64,000 bases of DNA, taken from the NCBI RefSeq assembly GCF_002836475.1, contig NZ_PJBJ01000023.1:186001-250000 (forward strand). The letters are read 5' to 3'. The notes beneath the pieces are model-generated. The model was not told where the DNA came from. It worked only from the letters and a program-made list of their open reading frames with translations, and did not search any database. This document shows, piece by piece, positions 1-8,956 of the stretch. A program made the translations under genes and the position numbers. Origin of the DNA: Flavobacterium sp. ALD4 (GTDB lineage: Bacteria; Bacteroidota; Bacteroidia; Flavobacteriales; Flavobacteriaceae). Positions within the stretch are counted from its first letter, which is position 1, and each line of letters starts with the position of its first letter.

Positions 1-662
1 ATGAATTTGGAAAAGGTCTACTGTTTGGAAACATAACTGGAGTCCCCCCTACAGATGTGGTTATTTTAGGTGCTGGAACAGTAGGTGAGTTTGCTGCTAA
101 AACAGCTATTGGACTAGGAGCCAGTGTAAAGGTTTTTGATAACTCGATCACAAAACTACGTCGCCTACAAAACAATTTAAACCAACGCATTTTTACCTCC
201 ACTATACAATCCAAATCGTTACTGAAAGCATTAAGGCGCTGTGATGTTGCCATTGGAGCGATGTCTGGTGTGGAACGCTGCCCAGTTGTTGTTACTGAAA
301 CCATGGTTGAACACATGAAAGGTGGAGCAGTAATCGTCGATGTCAGCATCGATACAGGAGGCTGCTTTGAGACCTCAGAAGTCACGTCCCATGAAAAGCC
401 AACCTTTATTAAAAGCAATGTAGTGCACTATTGTGTTCCCAATATTGCTTCCCGCTATTCAAAAACAGCTTCACTGGGTATCAGTAATATTATTTCTCCT
501 TTTTTAATGCAAATTGCAGAAGACGGTGGCCTTGAGAGTGCTATTCGCTGTGATATGGGGTTAAAAAACGGAGTCTATTTTTACCATGGTATCCTGACAA
601 ACAAAGTCATTGGCGATTGGTTTGATTTACCTAATAACGACATCAATTTAATTGTGTTTTAA
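1..662 (+). CDS. ald: Alanine dehydrogenase, C-terminal part (5' end outside window)
   Basis: This NAD-dependent enzyme oxidatively deaminates L-alanine to pyruvate and ammonia. The reading frame is open from base 3 to the stop at 660-662, so the gene begins upstream; about 220 of an expected ~400 residues are present. The Rossmann-fold dinucleotide motif is visible as VVILGAGTVGEFAA, followed by the VFDNS stretch that ends the second beta strand. The C-terminal half continues with GGAVIVDVSIDTGGCFET and HYCVPNIASRYSKTAS, both typical of alanine dehydrogenase. An ATG at 57 is internal to the Rossmann fold and is not the start. A promoter for the next gene overlaps the last codons. Confidence 0.93.
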   Translation, partial: EFGKGLLFGNITGVPPTDVVILGAGTVGEFAAKTAIGLGASVKVFDNSITKLRRLQNNLNQRIFTSTIQSKSLLKALRRCDVAIGAMSGVERCPVVVTETMVEHMKGGAVIVDVSIDTGGCFETSEVTSHEKPTFIKSNVVHYCVPNIASRYSKTASLGISNIISPFLMQIAEDGGLESAIRCDMGLKNGVYFYHGILTNKVIGDWFDLPNNDINLIVF

Positions 663-683
663 GTTAACTTTCCTTTACCTTTG
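652..683 (+). promoter_or_regulatory. Bacteroidota-type promoter of the DUF4258 gene
   Basis: The -7 element TACCTTTG lies at 676-683 and a TTG -33 element at 652-654, with a 21-nt spacer. The predicted transcription start is only a few bases before the ATG at 699, giving a very short leader. Confidence 0.65.
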
Positions 684-698
684 CAAAAAAAATAATTC

Positions 699-1073
699 AT
701 GAAATTTTTCCATCGTTTCGCCTACTATTTAGTGGGATTAGTTATAGGTATATTTTTTGTTTCTCTTATATTTAGCGGAAAAGATACCCGCTGTAATTAT
801 TTTCCAAATGCTAGAGTTTTAAATGATATTAGAAACAAACCGTTTGACTATTCTGCAAAAGCATCCAAGGTATTAGCAGAAAAATGGATTGACACTATCG
901 ATATCAAGAACACATTAGAGTTTGGAGATGTGGATTTTGACAAAAGTAACACTGAATTCCGTAAAGCCAAACTATTCGTGATTGAAGGTAAGACCACTAA
1001 AAACCAAGCAATCATATTGAAAATCAGCAACCGCGAGGACAAGGCTATTCTGGAAGAAATCATAAAAAAATAA
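699..1073 (+). CDS. DUF4258 domain-containing protein, membrane anchored
   Basis: This is a 124-residue protein of unknown function. An N-terminal hydrophobic segment at about residues 9-26 (YYLVGLVIGIFFVSLIF) is probably a membrane anchor or uncleaved signal. The rest is soluble and matches my memory of the DUF4258 domain, ending in a Lys/Glu-rich helix. It follows alanine dehydrogenase by 36 bases but has its own promoter and a downstream terminator, so it is probably monocistronic. No catalytic motif can be recognised and no function is proposed. Confidence 0.75.
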   Translation: MKFFHRFAYYLVGLVIGIFFVSLIFSGKDTRCNYFPNARVLNDIRNKPFDYSAKASKVLAEKWIDTIDIKNTLEFGDVDFDKSNTEFRKAKLFVIEGKTTKNQAIILKISNREDKAILEEIIKK

Positions 1074-1117
1074 CGGCTTTATTTAAATAATAATCGTTTG
1101 TTTTTTGCTAACTATTT

Positions 1118-1160
1118 AAGGCATTGAAGTTTTTATTATACTGACTTCCATGCCTTTTTT
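1118..1160 (+). terminator. Rho-independent terminator after the DUF4258 gene
   Basis: The arms AAGGCAT-T-GAAG (1118-1129) and CTTC-C-ATGCCTT (1145-1156) pair with one internal mismatch, and a T run follows. It lies 45 bases past the stop codon. Confidence 0.75.
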
Positions 1161-1343
1161 ATGTTTACTTAGTACCAAATTTTTTTCTTTTTTCACCATA
1201 TAAGTCATTGAATTTTTCTTTTATCAAACTTGAAACGGTTTATCTACTTCGACAATCCCACTAATTTCTATATAAAAGCGGAGCTTTCTTTTTTATGCAC
1301 AAACAAAAACGGATGTTTCTATGTGTTAAAAAAACTCACGTTA

Positions 1344-2036
1344 TTAAAAAAGACTCCCATTATTGAAAATCCAATCAATTTCGGTTTTACCACTTGCCTT
1401 CAAATAGGAATTTGTTTTACTGAAATGTTTGTTTCCAAACCATTTTCCCTGATTTGCACTCATTGGCGACGGATGTCCCGACTCTATTACTACATGTTTG
1501 TTGCGGTCTATTTTAAGTCCTTTTTTATTCGCAAAATTACCCCAAAGCAAAAACACTACCTGTTCCTTACCATCTGAAATCTTTTGAATTACCGCATCTG
1601 TAAAAAGGTTCCATTTTAAATGTTTGTGACTATTGGGAGTATTCTCTCTTACTGTTAAAGAAGCGTTTAAAAGTAAAACACCCTGCTTTGCCCAAGGCTC
1701 TAAATTACCGGATCCCGGTAAAAAAATAGTTCCTAAGTCATCACTTATCTCCTTGAAAATGTTTCGCAACGAAGGTGGTATCCGTATTCCATCATTTACA
1801 GAAAAAGCCAGTCCGTTAGCCTCCCCTTTTCCATGATAGGGATCCTGACCAATGATTACTACTTTTAGCTTATGAAAACTGCAGTAATTAAAAGTGGAAA
1901 AAACAAGGTCCTTGGGCGGATAACAGGCATGAAGTTTATATTCTTCATCCGCATTTTCCATTAAATTATGAAAGTACGGCTTTTCAATTTCATCTGCTAA
2001 AATTGCCTGCCATTCTGAATCAAGATTGAGTTTCAT
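1344..2036 (-). CDS. ung: Uracil-DNA glycosylase (family 1)
   Basis: It removes uracil from DNA at the start of base excision repair. The protein has 230 residues, normal for family 1. The water-activating motif GQDPYHG with its catalytic Asp is at about residues 62-68, and the Leu-loop motif HPSPMSA with the catalytic His is near residue 187. The uracil-binding segment LLLNASLTV and VFLLWGNFA are also present. The gene stands alone on the minus strand between two plus-strand genes. A -7 element TATATTTG lies 18 bases upstream of the ATG. Confidence 0.97.
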   Translation of the reverse strand: MKLNLDSEWQAILADEIEKPYFHNLMENADEEYKLHACYPPKDLVFSTFNYCSFHKLKVVIIGQDPYHGKGEANGLAFSVNDGIRIPPSLRNIFKEISDDLGTIFLPGSGNLEPWAKQGVLLLNASLTVRENTPNSHKHLKWNLFTDAVIQKISDGKEQVVFLLWGNFANKKGLKIDRNKHVVIESGHPSPMSANQGKWFGNKHFSKTNSYLKASGKTEIDWIFNNGSLF

Positions 2037-2053
2037 AGTGTAATGTTATGTGG

Positions 2054-2061
2054 CAAATATA
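2054..2061 (-). promoter_or_regulatory. -7 promoter element of ung
   Basis: TATATTTG on the minus strand matches TAnnTTTG and lies 18 bases upstream of the ung start codon. No clear -33 TTG is visible. Confidence 0.5.
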
Positions 2062-2222
2062 CAGTAACATTAGGAAGTCATTTCCATAATTAGCATAAAG
2101 AAGTCACTGATTATTTCTTAATCTTGATACTTTCTCTTTATCAAGGATGGTACCATAGAATTTAACTATCAATCTATCGCAAAGTACCCTCTGTGAAAAC
2201 TCTTTTTAACAGGGAATCTTCG

Positions 2223-2230
2223 TAACTTTG
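2223..2230 (+). promoter_or_regulatory. -7 promoter element of mutS2
   Basis: TAACTTTG matches TAnnTTTG exactly and lies 24 bases before the mutS2 ATG. A -33 element is not evident. Confidence 0.5.
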
Positions 2231-2254
2231 TTTCACTGAAACTTAGAAAAAAGA

Positions 2255-4420
2255 ATGATATCCATTACTGAAAAAACCTTACAAGATTTACAATTTCCAA
2301 CCGTACTCGAAACCATTTCGACCATATGTAATACAGATATTGGGAAACAAAAAGCGCTAGAAATAACGCCTTTCAAAGATAAAGACACGTTAATGCAGGC
2401 TTTGCTGCAGACTTCTGAATATGTCTCTTCCTTTCAAAATAACAATGCGATTCCAAATCATGGTTTTGATGCCATAAGTCACGAAATTAAATTTCTGGCA
2501 ATCGAGGATAGTTTTCTAGAAGTAGGCAGTTTTAGAAAAATTGCAACCTTGTCCTCAACCGTTAATTTTCTATTGACTTATTTTAAAAAATTCGATGATT
2601 ATTATCCGCATTTAAATAGCAGAGCCTCCCAAGTGGAGTTAACCAAAGACATTATTAGCTCCGTTGATGCGATCGTAGATAAATACGGAGAAATAAAAGA
2701 TAATGCCTCCCCTGATTTATTGAATACCCGCAGGGACATCAACTCCGTTCGAGGTAAAGTTAACCAGAGTTTTGGCGTATCGATGACCCAATACAATAGC
2801 TTAGGTTACCTCGATGACATCAAAGAAAGTTTTGTTCAAAACCGCCGAGTTCTAGCCGTTTTAGCCATGTACCGACGTAAGGTAAAAGGATCTATATTGG
2901 GAAGCTCGAAAACAGGAAGCATTGCTTATATCGAACCAGAGACTACCTTGAAGTATTCCCGGGAATTAAGTAATTTAGAATATGAAGAGACCGAAGAAAT
3001 CAACCGAATTTTAAAACAATTATCGAATGATATCCGTCCGTTTTTACCGTTGTTAATTCAATATCAAGATTTCCTTAGTGACATCGACGTTATCGCCGCG
3101 AAAGCAAAATATGCCAACCGAATTAATGGTATCATGCCTGCAATTACAAATAATCGCAGACTTTACTTTAGGGATGCCTACCACCCTATTTTGTATTTGA
3201 ATAACAAACAGAAACAAGAAATTACGCATCCGCAAACTATCGAGTTGCAACAAGAAAACAGGATTATTGTAATATCTGGACCTAATGCCGGTGGTAAAAC
3301 AATCTCTTTAAAAACAGTTGGATTACTCCAATTGATGTTACAATCGGGAATGCTAATTCCAGTTCATGAACGTTCAGAAACTTTTTTATTCGACAGGATA
3401 CTAACAGATATAGGGGACAATCAATCTATTGAAAATCATCTAAGTACGTATAGTTACCGCTTAAAGAACATGAACTACTTTTTAAAGAAATGCAATGATA
3501 AAACCATGTTCTTGATTGACGAATTTGGTACTGGGTCAGATCCTGAGTTAGGAGGTGCCTTAGCGGAGATTTTTCTCGAAGAATTCTATCATCGGGAAGC
3601 GTTTGGAATTATAACGACACACTATTCTAATCTGAAGCTTCTAGCAAATGAATTGCCTTTTGCAACAAATGCTAATATGATGTTTGACGAAAAGTCATTG
3701 GAACCATTGTATAAATTAGCTTTGGGCCAAGCAGGAAGTTCCTTTACTTTTGAAGTAGCGCTGAAAAACGGAATCCCATTCAGTCTGATCAATCGTGCTA
3801 AGAAGAAAATTGAGGTTGGAAAAGTACGCTTTGACAAAACCATTGCAAACTTACAAAAGGAACGATCAAAGATGGAAAAAACTTCGCAGATGCTAAAGGA
3901 AGAAGAAACTAAAGCACGCGAAGAAGGAAGGAAGATGGAAACGATTAATATCAAGATTAAGCAAAAACTAGAAAGCTATCAAGAGCTGTATGATAGTAAC
4001 CAAAAAACTATTTACGTTGGTCAAAAGATAGAAGATATAGCCAATAGATATTTCAACAACAAAAGCAAAAAAGATCTTATTGCTGATTTTTTGAAAATCA
4101 TTGAAATTGAAAATTCAAAACGCAAGAAAGCTACTCCAAAAGAGGCTAAAGCAATTGTAGAAAAGAAGAAAGAAGTAGTTGCGGAAATTAACGTACATGT
4201 AGATGAGATCAGGAAAGAAAAAAAGGAAAAGAAACTGAAACCTGTAGTTGAAAAAGTGAAAGTTACTTTAAGATTGGGAGACCGGGTGCGTATGATTAAC
4301 GGAAAAGCAGTGGGAACTCTAGACAATATAGAAAAGAATAAAGCAACCGTAAATTATGGCGTGTTTGTTTCCAAAGTCAGTTTAGATGAATTAGAACTGG
4401 TGGAAGCGATGAAAAAGTAG
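2255..4420 (+). CDS. mutS2: MutS2-family DNA-binding ATPase
   Basis: MutS2 proteins bind branched DNA and, in some bacteria, collided ribosomes; they suppress recombination or split stalled ribosomes and do not act in mismatch repair. This one has 721 residues. The N-terminal core/lever region is followed by a MutS-type ATPase with Walker A SGPNAGGKT at about 342-350, the ST.S motif LSTYSYRLKN, Walker B FLIDEFGTGSDP near 420, and the THYSNLK segment. A long Lys/Glu-rich coiled coil spans about 520-680. A short beta-rich KOW-like tail starts LRLGDRVRMINGKAVG. I cannot see a clear C-terminal Smr nuclease domain, so the family's usual endonuclease module appears to be missing, as is common in Bacteroidota. 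It ends with TAG. Confidence 0.9.
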   Translation: MISITEKTLQDLQFPTVLETISTICNTDIGKQKALEITPFKDKDTLMQALLQTSEYVSSFQNNNAIPNHGFDAISHEIKFLAIEDSFLEVGSFRKIATLSSTVNFLLTYFKKFDDYYPHLNSRASQVELTKDIISSVDAIVDKYGEIKDNASPDLLNTRRDINSVRGKVNQSFGVSMTQYNSLGYLDDIKESFVQNRRVLAVLAMYRRKVKGSILGSSKTGSIAYIEPETTLKYSRELSNLEYEETEEINRILKQLSNDIRPFLPLLIQYQDFLSDIDVIAAKAKYANRINGIMPAITNNRRLYFRDAYHPILYLNNKQKQEITHPQTIELQQENRIIVISGPNAGGKTISLKTVGLLQLMLQSGMLIPVHERSETFLFDRILTDIGDNQSIENHLSTYSYRLKNMNYFLKKCNDKTMFLIDEFGTGSDPELGGALAEIFLEEFYHREAFGIITTHYSNLKLLANELPFATNANMMFDEKSLEPLYKLALGQAGSSFTFEVALKNGIPFSLINRAKKKIEVGKVRFDKTIANLQKERSKMEKTSQMLKEEETKAREEGRKMETINIKIKQKLESYQELYDSNQKTIYVGQKIEDIANRYFNNKSKKDLIADFLKIIEIENSKRKKATPKEAKAIVEKKKEVVAEINVHVDEIRKEKKEKKLKPVVEKVKVTLRLGDRVRMINGKAVGTLDNIEKNKATVNYGVFVSKVSLDELELVEAMKK

Positions 4421-4505
4421 AAGAAAGTGTTCAGATTGCAGTAGTCAAATTTCAGTTCTTAGTTAACAGATTTTAAACAGCATTTTAACATAGCAAAGAT
4501 AAAAA

Positions 4506-4922
4506 ATGGAAAACTTACCCAAAGACAAAAAAATTATACTATTTGACGGAGTCTGCAATCTGTGCAATTCAGCAGTACTATTTATAATTAAACAGGATAG
4601 TAAAGACCTATTCCGATTTGTGGCGTTACAGTCTGACCTAGGAGAAAAAATCATTAACCACATTGGGATAGACTCCCAAAAATTGGACAGTATTATTCTA
4701 TATGAGCCAGGAACTGCTTATTACTATAAATCAGAAGCTGCCTTAAAAATAGCATCTAAATTAGATTCTTTCTATAGTATGTTAGTGGTGTTTAAAATTT
4801 TACCAACTGCATTCAGTAACTTTATATACGATTGGATTGCTAGAAATAGATACAGATGGTTTGGAAAAAAAGACAACTGCATGATTCCCACACCCGAATT
4901 GAAATCAAAATTCTTAGGATAA
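4506..4922 (+). CDS. DCC family thiol-disulfide oxidoreductase-like protein
   Basis: This 138-residue protein belongs to the DCC family (DUF393), named for an N-terminal Asp-Cys-Cys motif seen here as FDGVCNLCNSAV at about residues 13-24. The two cysteines form a CxxC-like pair in a thioredoxin-like fold. Family members are predicted oxidoreductases with few experimental roles. The rest of the domain is recognisable (FRFVALQSDLG, then YYYKSEAALKIASKL, and RYRWFGKKDNC near the end). It follows mutS2 by 85 bases in the same direction and could be cotranscribed. The substrate is unknown. Confidence 0.85.
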   Translation: MENLPKDKKIILFDGVCNLCNSAVLFIIKQDSKDLFRFVALQSDLGEKIINHIGIDSQKLDSIILYEPGTAYYYKSEAALKIASKLDSFYSMLVVFKILPTAFSNFIYDWIARNRYRWFGKKDNCMIPTPELKSKFLG

Positions 4923-5310
4923 ACACTATTTCCTGATTTTTATCATTTTATTCTACTGTCAAAATTTATATTTTTGATTGATAAAAAAATACACATAAAA
5001 AACAGAGTACTTATCACTGTGGATAGCGGTACGAATCATTGTTTTCGTCGTTGGTTTTGTATACTTGGCTTTGGGTAGCTACTGTCTTTCTGTTGATGAA
5101 CAGCGATAAGAAAATAAATAAAACAGCAGACTTTAGGATCACTTTATAACACCTATGCAGCGGTTATTTAAATACCTATCTGTTTTACATACTCTATTGT
5201 AGCGTTCCTGTATGTCGAAACTACATACAGCGATTTATTCCCTATTTTTACAACACTAAATTGAGCGATCCTAGAACGTCGTGTTACTTTAATTATAATT
5301 CAAAACCAAC
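4923..5310. other. Intergenic region with a possible start-less membrane ORF remnant (4999-5109, +)
   Basis: No complete gene is visible. On the plus strand 4999-5109 is an open stretch of 36 codons ending in TAA. Its translation is membrane-like, beginning KTEYLSLWIAVRIIVFVVGF. It has no ATG, GTG or TTG before the hydrophobic segment, and the stop just upstream (4996-4998) leaves no room for one. It could be a start-lost small membrane gene or chance. The remainder is AT-rich and featureless. Confidence 0.3.
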
Positions 5311-5312
5311 AA

Positions 5313-5342
5313 AAAAAGGATGCCGTAATGGACATCCTTTTT
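5313..5342 (-). terminator. Terminator of ettA
   Basis: The arms AAAAAGGATG (5313-5322) and CATCCTTTTT (5333-5342) form a 10-bp stem with a 10-base loop. A/T runs lie on both sides, so it can work in both directions. It lies just past the ettA stop codon. Confidence 0.8.
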
Positions 5343-5365
5343 CTTATTGTATCAAAAAACTAAAA

Positions 5366-7060
5366 TTAACTTCTAATTAGTTTTCTGTATTTCAAACGCT
5401 TTGGAGTTAAATCCCCACCTAAACGTTTTTTCTTATTTTCTTCGTATTCAGAGAAACCACCTTCAAAATAATATACATCAGAATTCCCTTCAAACGCAAG
5501 AATATGCGTACAAATTCTATCTAAGAACCACCTGTCATGCGAAATTACCACCGCACAACCTGCAAAATTATCAAGTCCTTCTTCTAAGGCACGTAGTGTA
5601 TTAATATCCAAATCATTGGTAGGCTCATCCAGTAACAAAACGTTACCTTCTTCTTTCAAAGTCATGGCAAGATGTAAACGGTTACGTTCTCCACCAGAAA
5701 GTGTCGAAACTTTTTTATTTTGATCACTTCCTCCAAAGTTAAATCGGCTTAAATACGCGCGAGAATTAACTTGACGTCCTCCCATCATAATTAATTCTTG
5801 ACCATCACAGAAATTTTCCCAAATAGATTTATCAGGATTTATATTGGAATGCGCTTGATCGACATATGCAATCTTAACTGTATCGCCAATAACAAATTCA
5901 CCTGCATCCGGTTTTTCTTCTCCCATAATCATTCTGAAAATAGTCGATTTACCAGCACCGTTAGGTCCGATGATTCCAACGATTCCAGCTTGTGGTAATG
6001 TGAAATTTAAATTATCATATAATAATTTATCACCATAGGATTTAGCAACGCCCTTGGCTTCAATTACATTAGTACCTAAACGTGGACCATTAGGAATATA
6101 AATTTCTAATTTTTCGTCTAGTTCTTTTTGATCTTCATTAAGCATTTTATCGTAGTTCTGTAAACGTGCTTTCTGTTTCGTTTGACGCCCTTTAGCACCT
6201 TGACGAACCCAGTCCAACTCACGTTCTAAGTTTTTTCTACGTTTTGAAGCCACTTTTTCTTCAAGTGCCATTCTGCTTGATTTTTGGTCCAACCAAGATG
6301 AATAGTTCCCTTTCCATGGAATACCTTCCCCTCTGTCCAACTCTAAAATCCAACCTGCAACATTATCCAAGAAGTATCTATCGTGTGTTACAGCTATTAC
6401 CGTTCCTGCATATTGGGCTAGATGCTGCTCTAACCATAGTACACTTTCTGCATCCAAGTGATTCGTTGGCTCATCCAGTAATAAAACATCAGGTTGCTGC
6501 AGTAATAGACGGCATAAAGCAACACGACGACGTTCCCCTCCAGAAAGGTTCTTTATAGGAGTATCTGCATCAGGAGTACGTAAAGCATCCATTGCAATTT
6601 CTAATTTGGTATCAATTTCCCAAGCTCCTAATGCATCAATTTTGTCTTGTAACAAAGCTTGACGGTCCATTAGTTTGTCCATCTTATCTGCATCTTCATA
6701 CACTTCCGGAAGACCAAAGCTATCATTAATTTGGTTAAATTCCTCTAGCACTGCCATCGTTTCAGCAACACCTTCACGAACAATTTCGATAACAGTTTTA
6801 CTGTCATCAAGGATTGGCTCTTGCTCTAAGTACCCCACGGTATAGCCTGGTGCAAAAACAACATCTCCCTGATAGTTTTTATCCGTACCAGCGATAATTT
6901 TTAATAAGGATGATTTACCTGAACCATTTAGTCCTAGAATACCAATTTTAGCTCCATAAAAGAAACTCAGATAGATATTTTTAAGAACGGGTTTATCTGC
7001 TCCTTGATAGGTTTTACTCAATTTTGACATTGAGAATATTACTTTTTTATCGTCTGACAT
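5366..7060 (-). CDS. ettA: Energy-dependent translational throttle protein EttA (ABC-F)
   Basis: EttA is a ribosome-associated ABC-F ATPase that binds the E site and gates the first elongation step according to the ATP/ADP ratio. The protein has 564 residues and two ABC domains. Domain 1 has Walker A GLNGSGKSS (about 40-48), signature LSGGERRRVA and Walker [12 protein letters not shown]. Domain 2 has Walker A GPNGAGKST, signature LSGGERNRLH and [11 protein letters not shown]. The linker between them is charged and helical, and an arm insertion lies within domain 1, as expected for EttA. No membrane segments are present. It is transcribed alone, with a TACCTTTG -7 element about 105 bases upstream. 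Confidence 0.95.
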   Translation of the reverse strand: MSDDKKVIFSMSKLSKTYQGADKPVLKNIYLSFFYGAKIGILGLNGSGKSSLLKIIAGTDKNYQGDVVFAPGYTVGYLEQEPILDDSKTVIEIVREGVAETMAVLEEFNQINDSFGLPEVYEDADKMDKLMDRQALLQDKIDALGAWEIDTKLEIAMDALRTPDADTPIKNLSGGERRRVALCRLLLQQPDVLLLDEPTNHLDAESVLWLEQHLAQYAGTVIAVTHDRYFLDNVAGWILELDRGEGIPWKGNYSSWLDQKSSRMALEEKVASKRRKNLERELDWVRQGAKGRQTKQKARLQNYDKMLNEDQKELDEKLEIYIPNGPRLGTNVIEAKGVAKSYGDKLLYDNLNFTLPQAGIVGIIGPNGAGKSTIFRMIMGEEKPDAGEFVIGDTVKIAYVDQAHSNINPDKSIWENFCDGQELIMMGGRQVNSRAYLSRFNFGGSDQNKKVSTLSGGERNRLHLAMTLKEEGNVLLLDEPTNDLDINTLRALEEGLDNFAGCAVVISHDRWFLDRICTHILAFEGNSDVYYFEGGFSEYEENKKKRLGGDLTPKRLKYRKLIRS

Positions 7061-7165
7061 AAACTATTTTTTAATTGTTTTTAATGATTTGGAGTTTTTA
7101 GATTGTAATTAAAATACTTTTCAACCACCATTATAACATACAAAATTAATAAATTTTTTAAAGTG

Positions 7166-7173
7166 CAAAGGTA
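7166..7173 (-). promoter_or_regulatory. -7 promoter element of ettA
   Basis: TACCTTTG on the minus strand matches TAnnTTTG exactly. It predicts a leader of about 100 bases before the ettA ATG. Confidence 0.5.
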
Positions 7174-7225
7174 TTATTTTTTTGGCAAGAAAGCCTCCTT
7201 AAACTAGAATGAATAAATCGTCTTA

Positions 7226-7503
7226 TTAAAATATTTTTTTAACTAAATTCAGCGCTGGTAATGCGTTATAACTTATCATTTCAAGATTTGATATCACAAA
7301 GTTACAGCCCGCATCTGAATTATTATTAACCTCTATTGAAACATCATTTCTATCCACAAGTTTTTTAAACAAATTTAATCTAATACCTGTACTACTTTCT
7401 CCATTAAAACTCTACCCTAAAGTATGAAATATCTAGAAAATCTTAGTTTGAAATAGTGATGTAGATTAATCCTGAACACGGAATTAATAGGATTAATATT
7501 AAC
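7226..7503 (-). pseudogene. Remnant of a sensor histidine kinase (C-terminal ATPase domain)
   Basis: Minus-strand translation upstream of a TAA at 7226-7228 reads as the end of a HATPase_c domain. Successive pieces are VNINPINSVFRINLHHYFK (resembling the DNGxGI box), then in another frame TKIF-stop-IFHTLG-stop-SFNG, then ESSTGIRLNLFKKLVDRN (resembling the G2 box) and SIEVNNNSDAGCNFVISNLE. Two TAG codons interrupt the frame, and a missing base near the AAACT run shifts it. The key glycines of both G boxes are partly substituted. Nothing of the dimerisation domain or N-terminus remains in the window. The order and spacing of these motifs make a chance match unlikely, but the original kinase cannot be identified. 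Confidence 0.65.
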
Positions 7504-7570
7504 TGAGATTTAATTGATACTTTTTCCAACATAAATACTTCTAATTTTATTTTAGAAACATATTACAACA

Positions 7571-7598
7571 AAAAAACACTATTTAGCTAGTGTTTTTT
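7571..7598 (-). terminator. Bidirectional terminator after the CAL67264-type gene
   Basis: A perfect 11-bp stem is formed by AAAAAACACTA (7571-7581) and TAGTGTTTTTT (7588-7598) with a 6-base loop. It lies 23 bases past the stop of the minus-strand gene. Confidence 0.8.
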
Positions 7599-7621
7599 TT
7601 TATTTTTTTATAGAATCTATT

Positions 7622-7804
7622 TTATAACCTTCCTTTTAGTGAGCTAAAAACCCAAGCATTTGCCAAGAAACCGACACCAACAGCTGCAAAACCCCAACCG
7701 GAAACGTCACTGTATTTAAAAGCGCCAAGACCTATTAACAGAAACCCCATTAATATCATTATAAAAGTAGCCCATCCTAAGATAGTATTCTTATTCATTC
7801 CCAT
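7622..7804 (-). CDS. Small CAL67264-family membrane protein
   Basis: This 60-residue protein has two predicted membrane helices, about residues 10-28 (WATFIMILMGFLLIGLGAF) and 36-54 (WGFAAVGVGFLANAWVF), joined by a short polar turn. It resembles the flavobacterial family NCBI names after Gramella locus CAL67264; the identification is from memory. It lies 46 bases after holA on the same strand and ends at a strong terminator, so the two may be cotranscribed. Function is unknown. Confidence 0.75.
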   Translation of the reverse strand: MGMNKNTILGWATFIMILMGFLLIGLGAFKYSDVSGWGFAAVGVGFLANAWVFSSLKGRL

Positions 7805-7850
7805 AATTAAATCCTTTTTTAATAAAGTGCAAATATCGTGAATTTAACCA

Positions 7851-8855
7851 CTAGTTAAATATATTGTAGAGCATTTCTCGTAACAAGTCGGAATTTGACA
7901 TGGAATTTGCTCCTACACCTTTGCTTTTTACATCGATATCTCGCAAAGAAGCCACTATCTGACTTACCTTTTTCATAGGATAATTTTTTAGTGCCACATC
8001 ATATTCTTTTAGAAAATAAGGATTAACTCCAATAACAGCTGCGACATTTTTCGGGTTTCTATCTTTAAGTCCGTGGTATTTGAGCAATTGGATAAAAAAA
8101 CCAAAAACTAGACTAGTAGTCACCACCATGGGATTCTCTTTCGGATTGTTCGCGAAATTTTCTGCAATGGTGTAGGCTTTTAGTTGGTTCCTTTCGCCTA
8201 TCGCTTTCCGAAGCTCAAACACATTAAAATCTTTGCTGAATCCAATGTTTTCTTCAATATCTTTAGGAGTGATCGCACTTCCTTTGGGTAATATAATTTG
8301 TAACTTCTGTAGTTCATTGTTTATTTTTCCCAAGTCTGTTCCCAAAAATTCAACAAGCATGGCGTTGGCTTTGGGTTCAATGGTATACTTTTTACTGGCT
8401 AATATCCGTTTTATCCAATCTCCAACTTGGTTCTCATATAGTTTTTTGCTTTCGTACACTAAGCCGTTTTTCGCTAGTACTTTGGTTGTCTTTTTCCGCT
8501 TATCTAATGTTTTATATTTATAACAAATGACTAAAACGGTAGAAGGCATCGGGTTTTCTGCATAGCTTTCAAACTTGTCAATAGTACGACTCAAATCTTG
8601 TGCTTCTTTCACAATCACCACCTGACGTTCCGCCATCATCGGATAGCGTTTGGCTGTAGAAATAATATCTTCCACAGAAACATCCCTACCATACACAACG
8701 GTCTGATTGAATCCTTTTTCTTCTTCAGACAAGACATTTTTTTCAATGTAGTCTGATACGATATCAATATAGTACGGTTCGTCCCCCATTAAAAAGTAGA
8801 TCGGTTTGATGTTCCCGGCTTTTATATCATTCAGAATTTTTATAACCTCGTCCAT
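7851..8855 (-). CDS. holA: DNA polymerase III subunit delta
   Basis: HolA is the clamp-loader subunit that opens the beta sliding clamp. The 334-residue protein begins with the characteristic YFLMGDEPYYID at about residues 20-31, followed by a degenerate AAA+ fold. Later segments typical of HolA include VVIVKEAQDLS, TVLVICYKYKTLDKRKK, and the C-terminal LLREMLYNIFN that packs in the clamp-loader collar. Low overall conservation is normal for delta. The gene is divergent from the HsdR_N gene and ends in TAG. Confidence 0.92.
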   Translation of the reverse strand: MDEVIKILNDIKAGNIKPIYFLMGDEPYYIDIVSDYIEKNVLSEEEKGFNQTVVYGRDVSVEDIISTAKRYPMMAERQVVIVKEAQDLSRTIDKFESYAENPMPSTVLVICYKYKTLDKRKKTTKVLAKNGLVYESKKLYENQVGDWIKRILASKKYTIEPKANAMLVEFLGTDLGKINNELQKLQIILPKGSAITPKDIEENIGFSKDFNVFELRKAIGERNQLKAYTIAENFANNPKENPMVVTTSLVFGFFIQLLKYHGLKDRNPKNVAAVIGVNPYFLKEYDVALKNYPMKKVSQIVASLRDIDVKSKGVGANSMSNSDLLREMLYNIFN

Positions 8856-8944
8856 TTTTTCAGTATTCAGTGTTTAGTCACAGTGTTCAGTCATAATGTT
8901 ATAAATAACCATCACTTTAAACGGTAAACTTTAAACATTTTAAT

Positions 8945-8952
8945 TATTTTTG
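8945..8952 (+). promoter_or_regulatory. -7 promoter element placing transcription at the HsdR_N start codon
   Basis: TATTTTTG ends 4 bases before the ATG at 8957. With the usual spacing to +1, the transcript would start at or within a base or two of that ATG, so the mRNA may be leaderless. Confidence 0.4.
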
Positions 8953-8956
8953 CTTG

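Noticed and set aside
1230..1577. Plus-strand ORF of 115 codons
   Set aside because: It overlaps ung antisense and its composition follows the reversed gene; it has no promoter or family signature.
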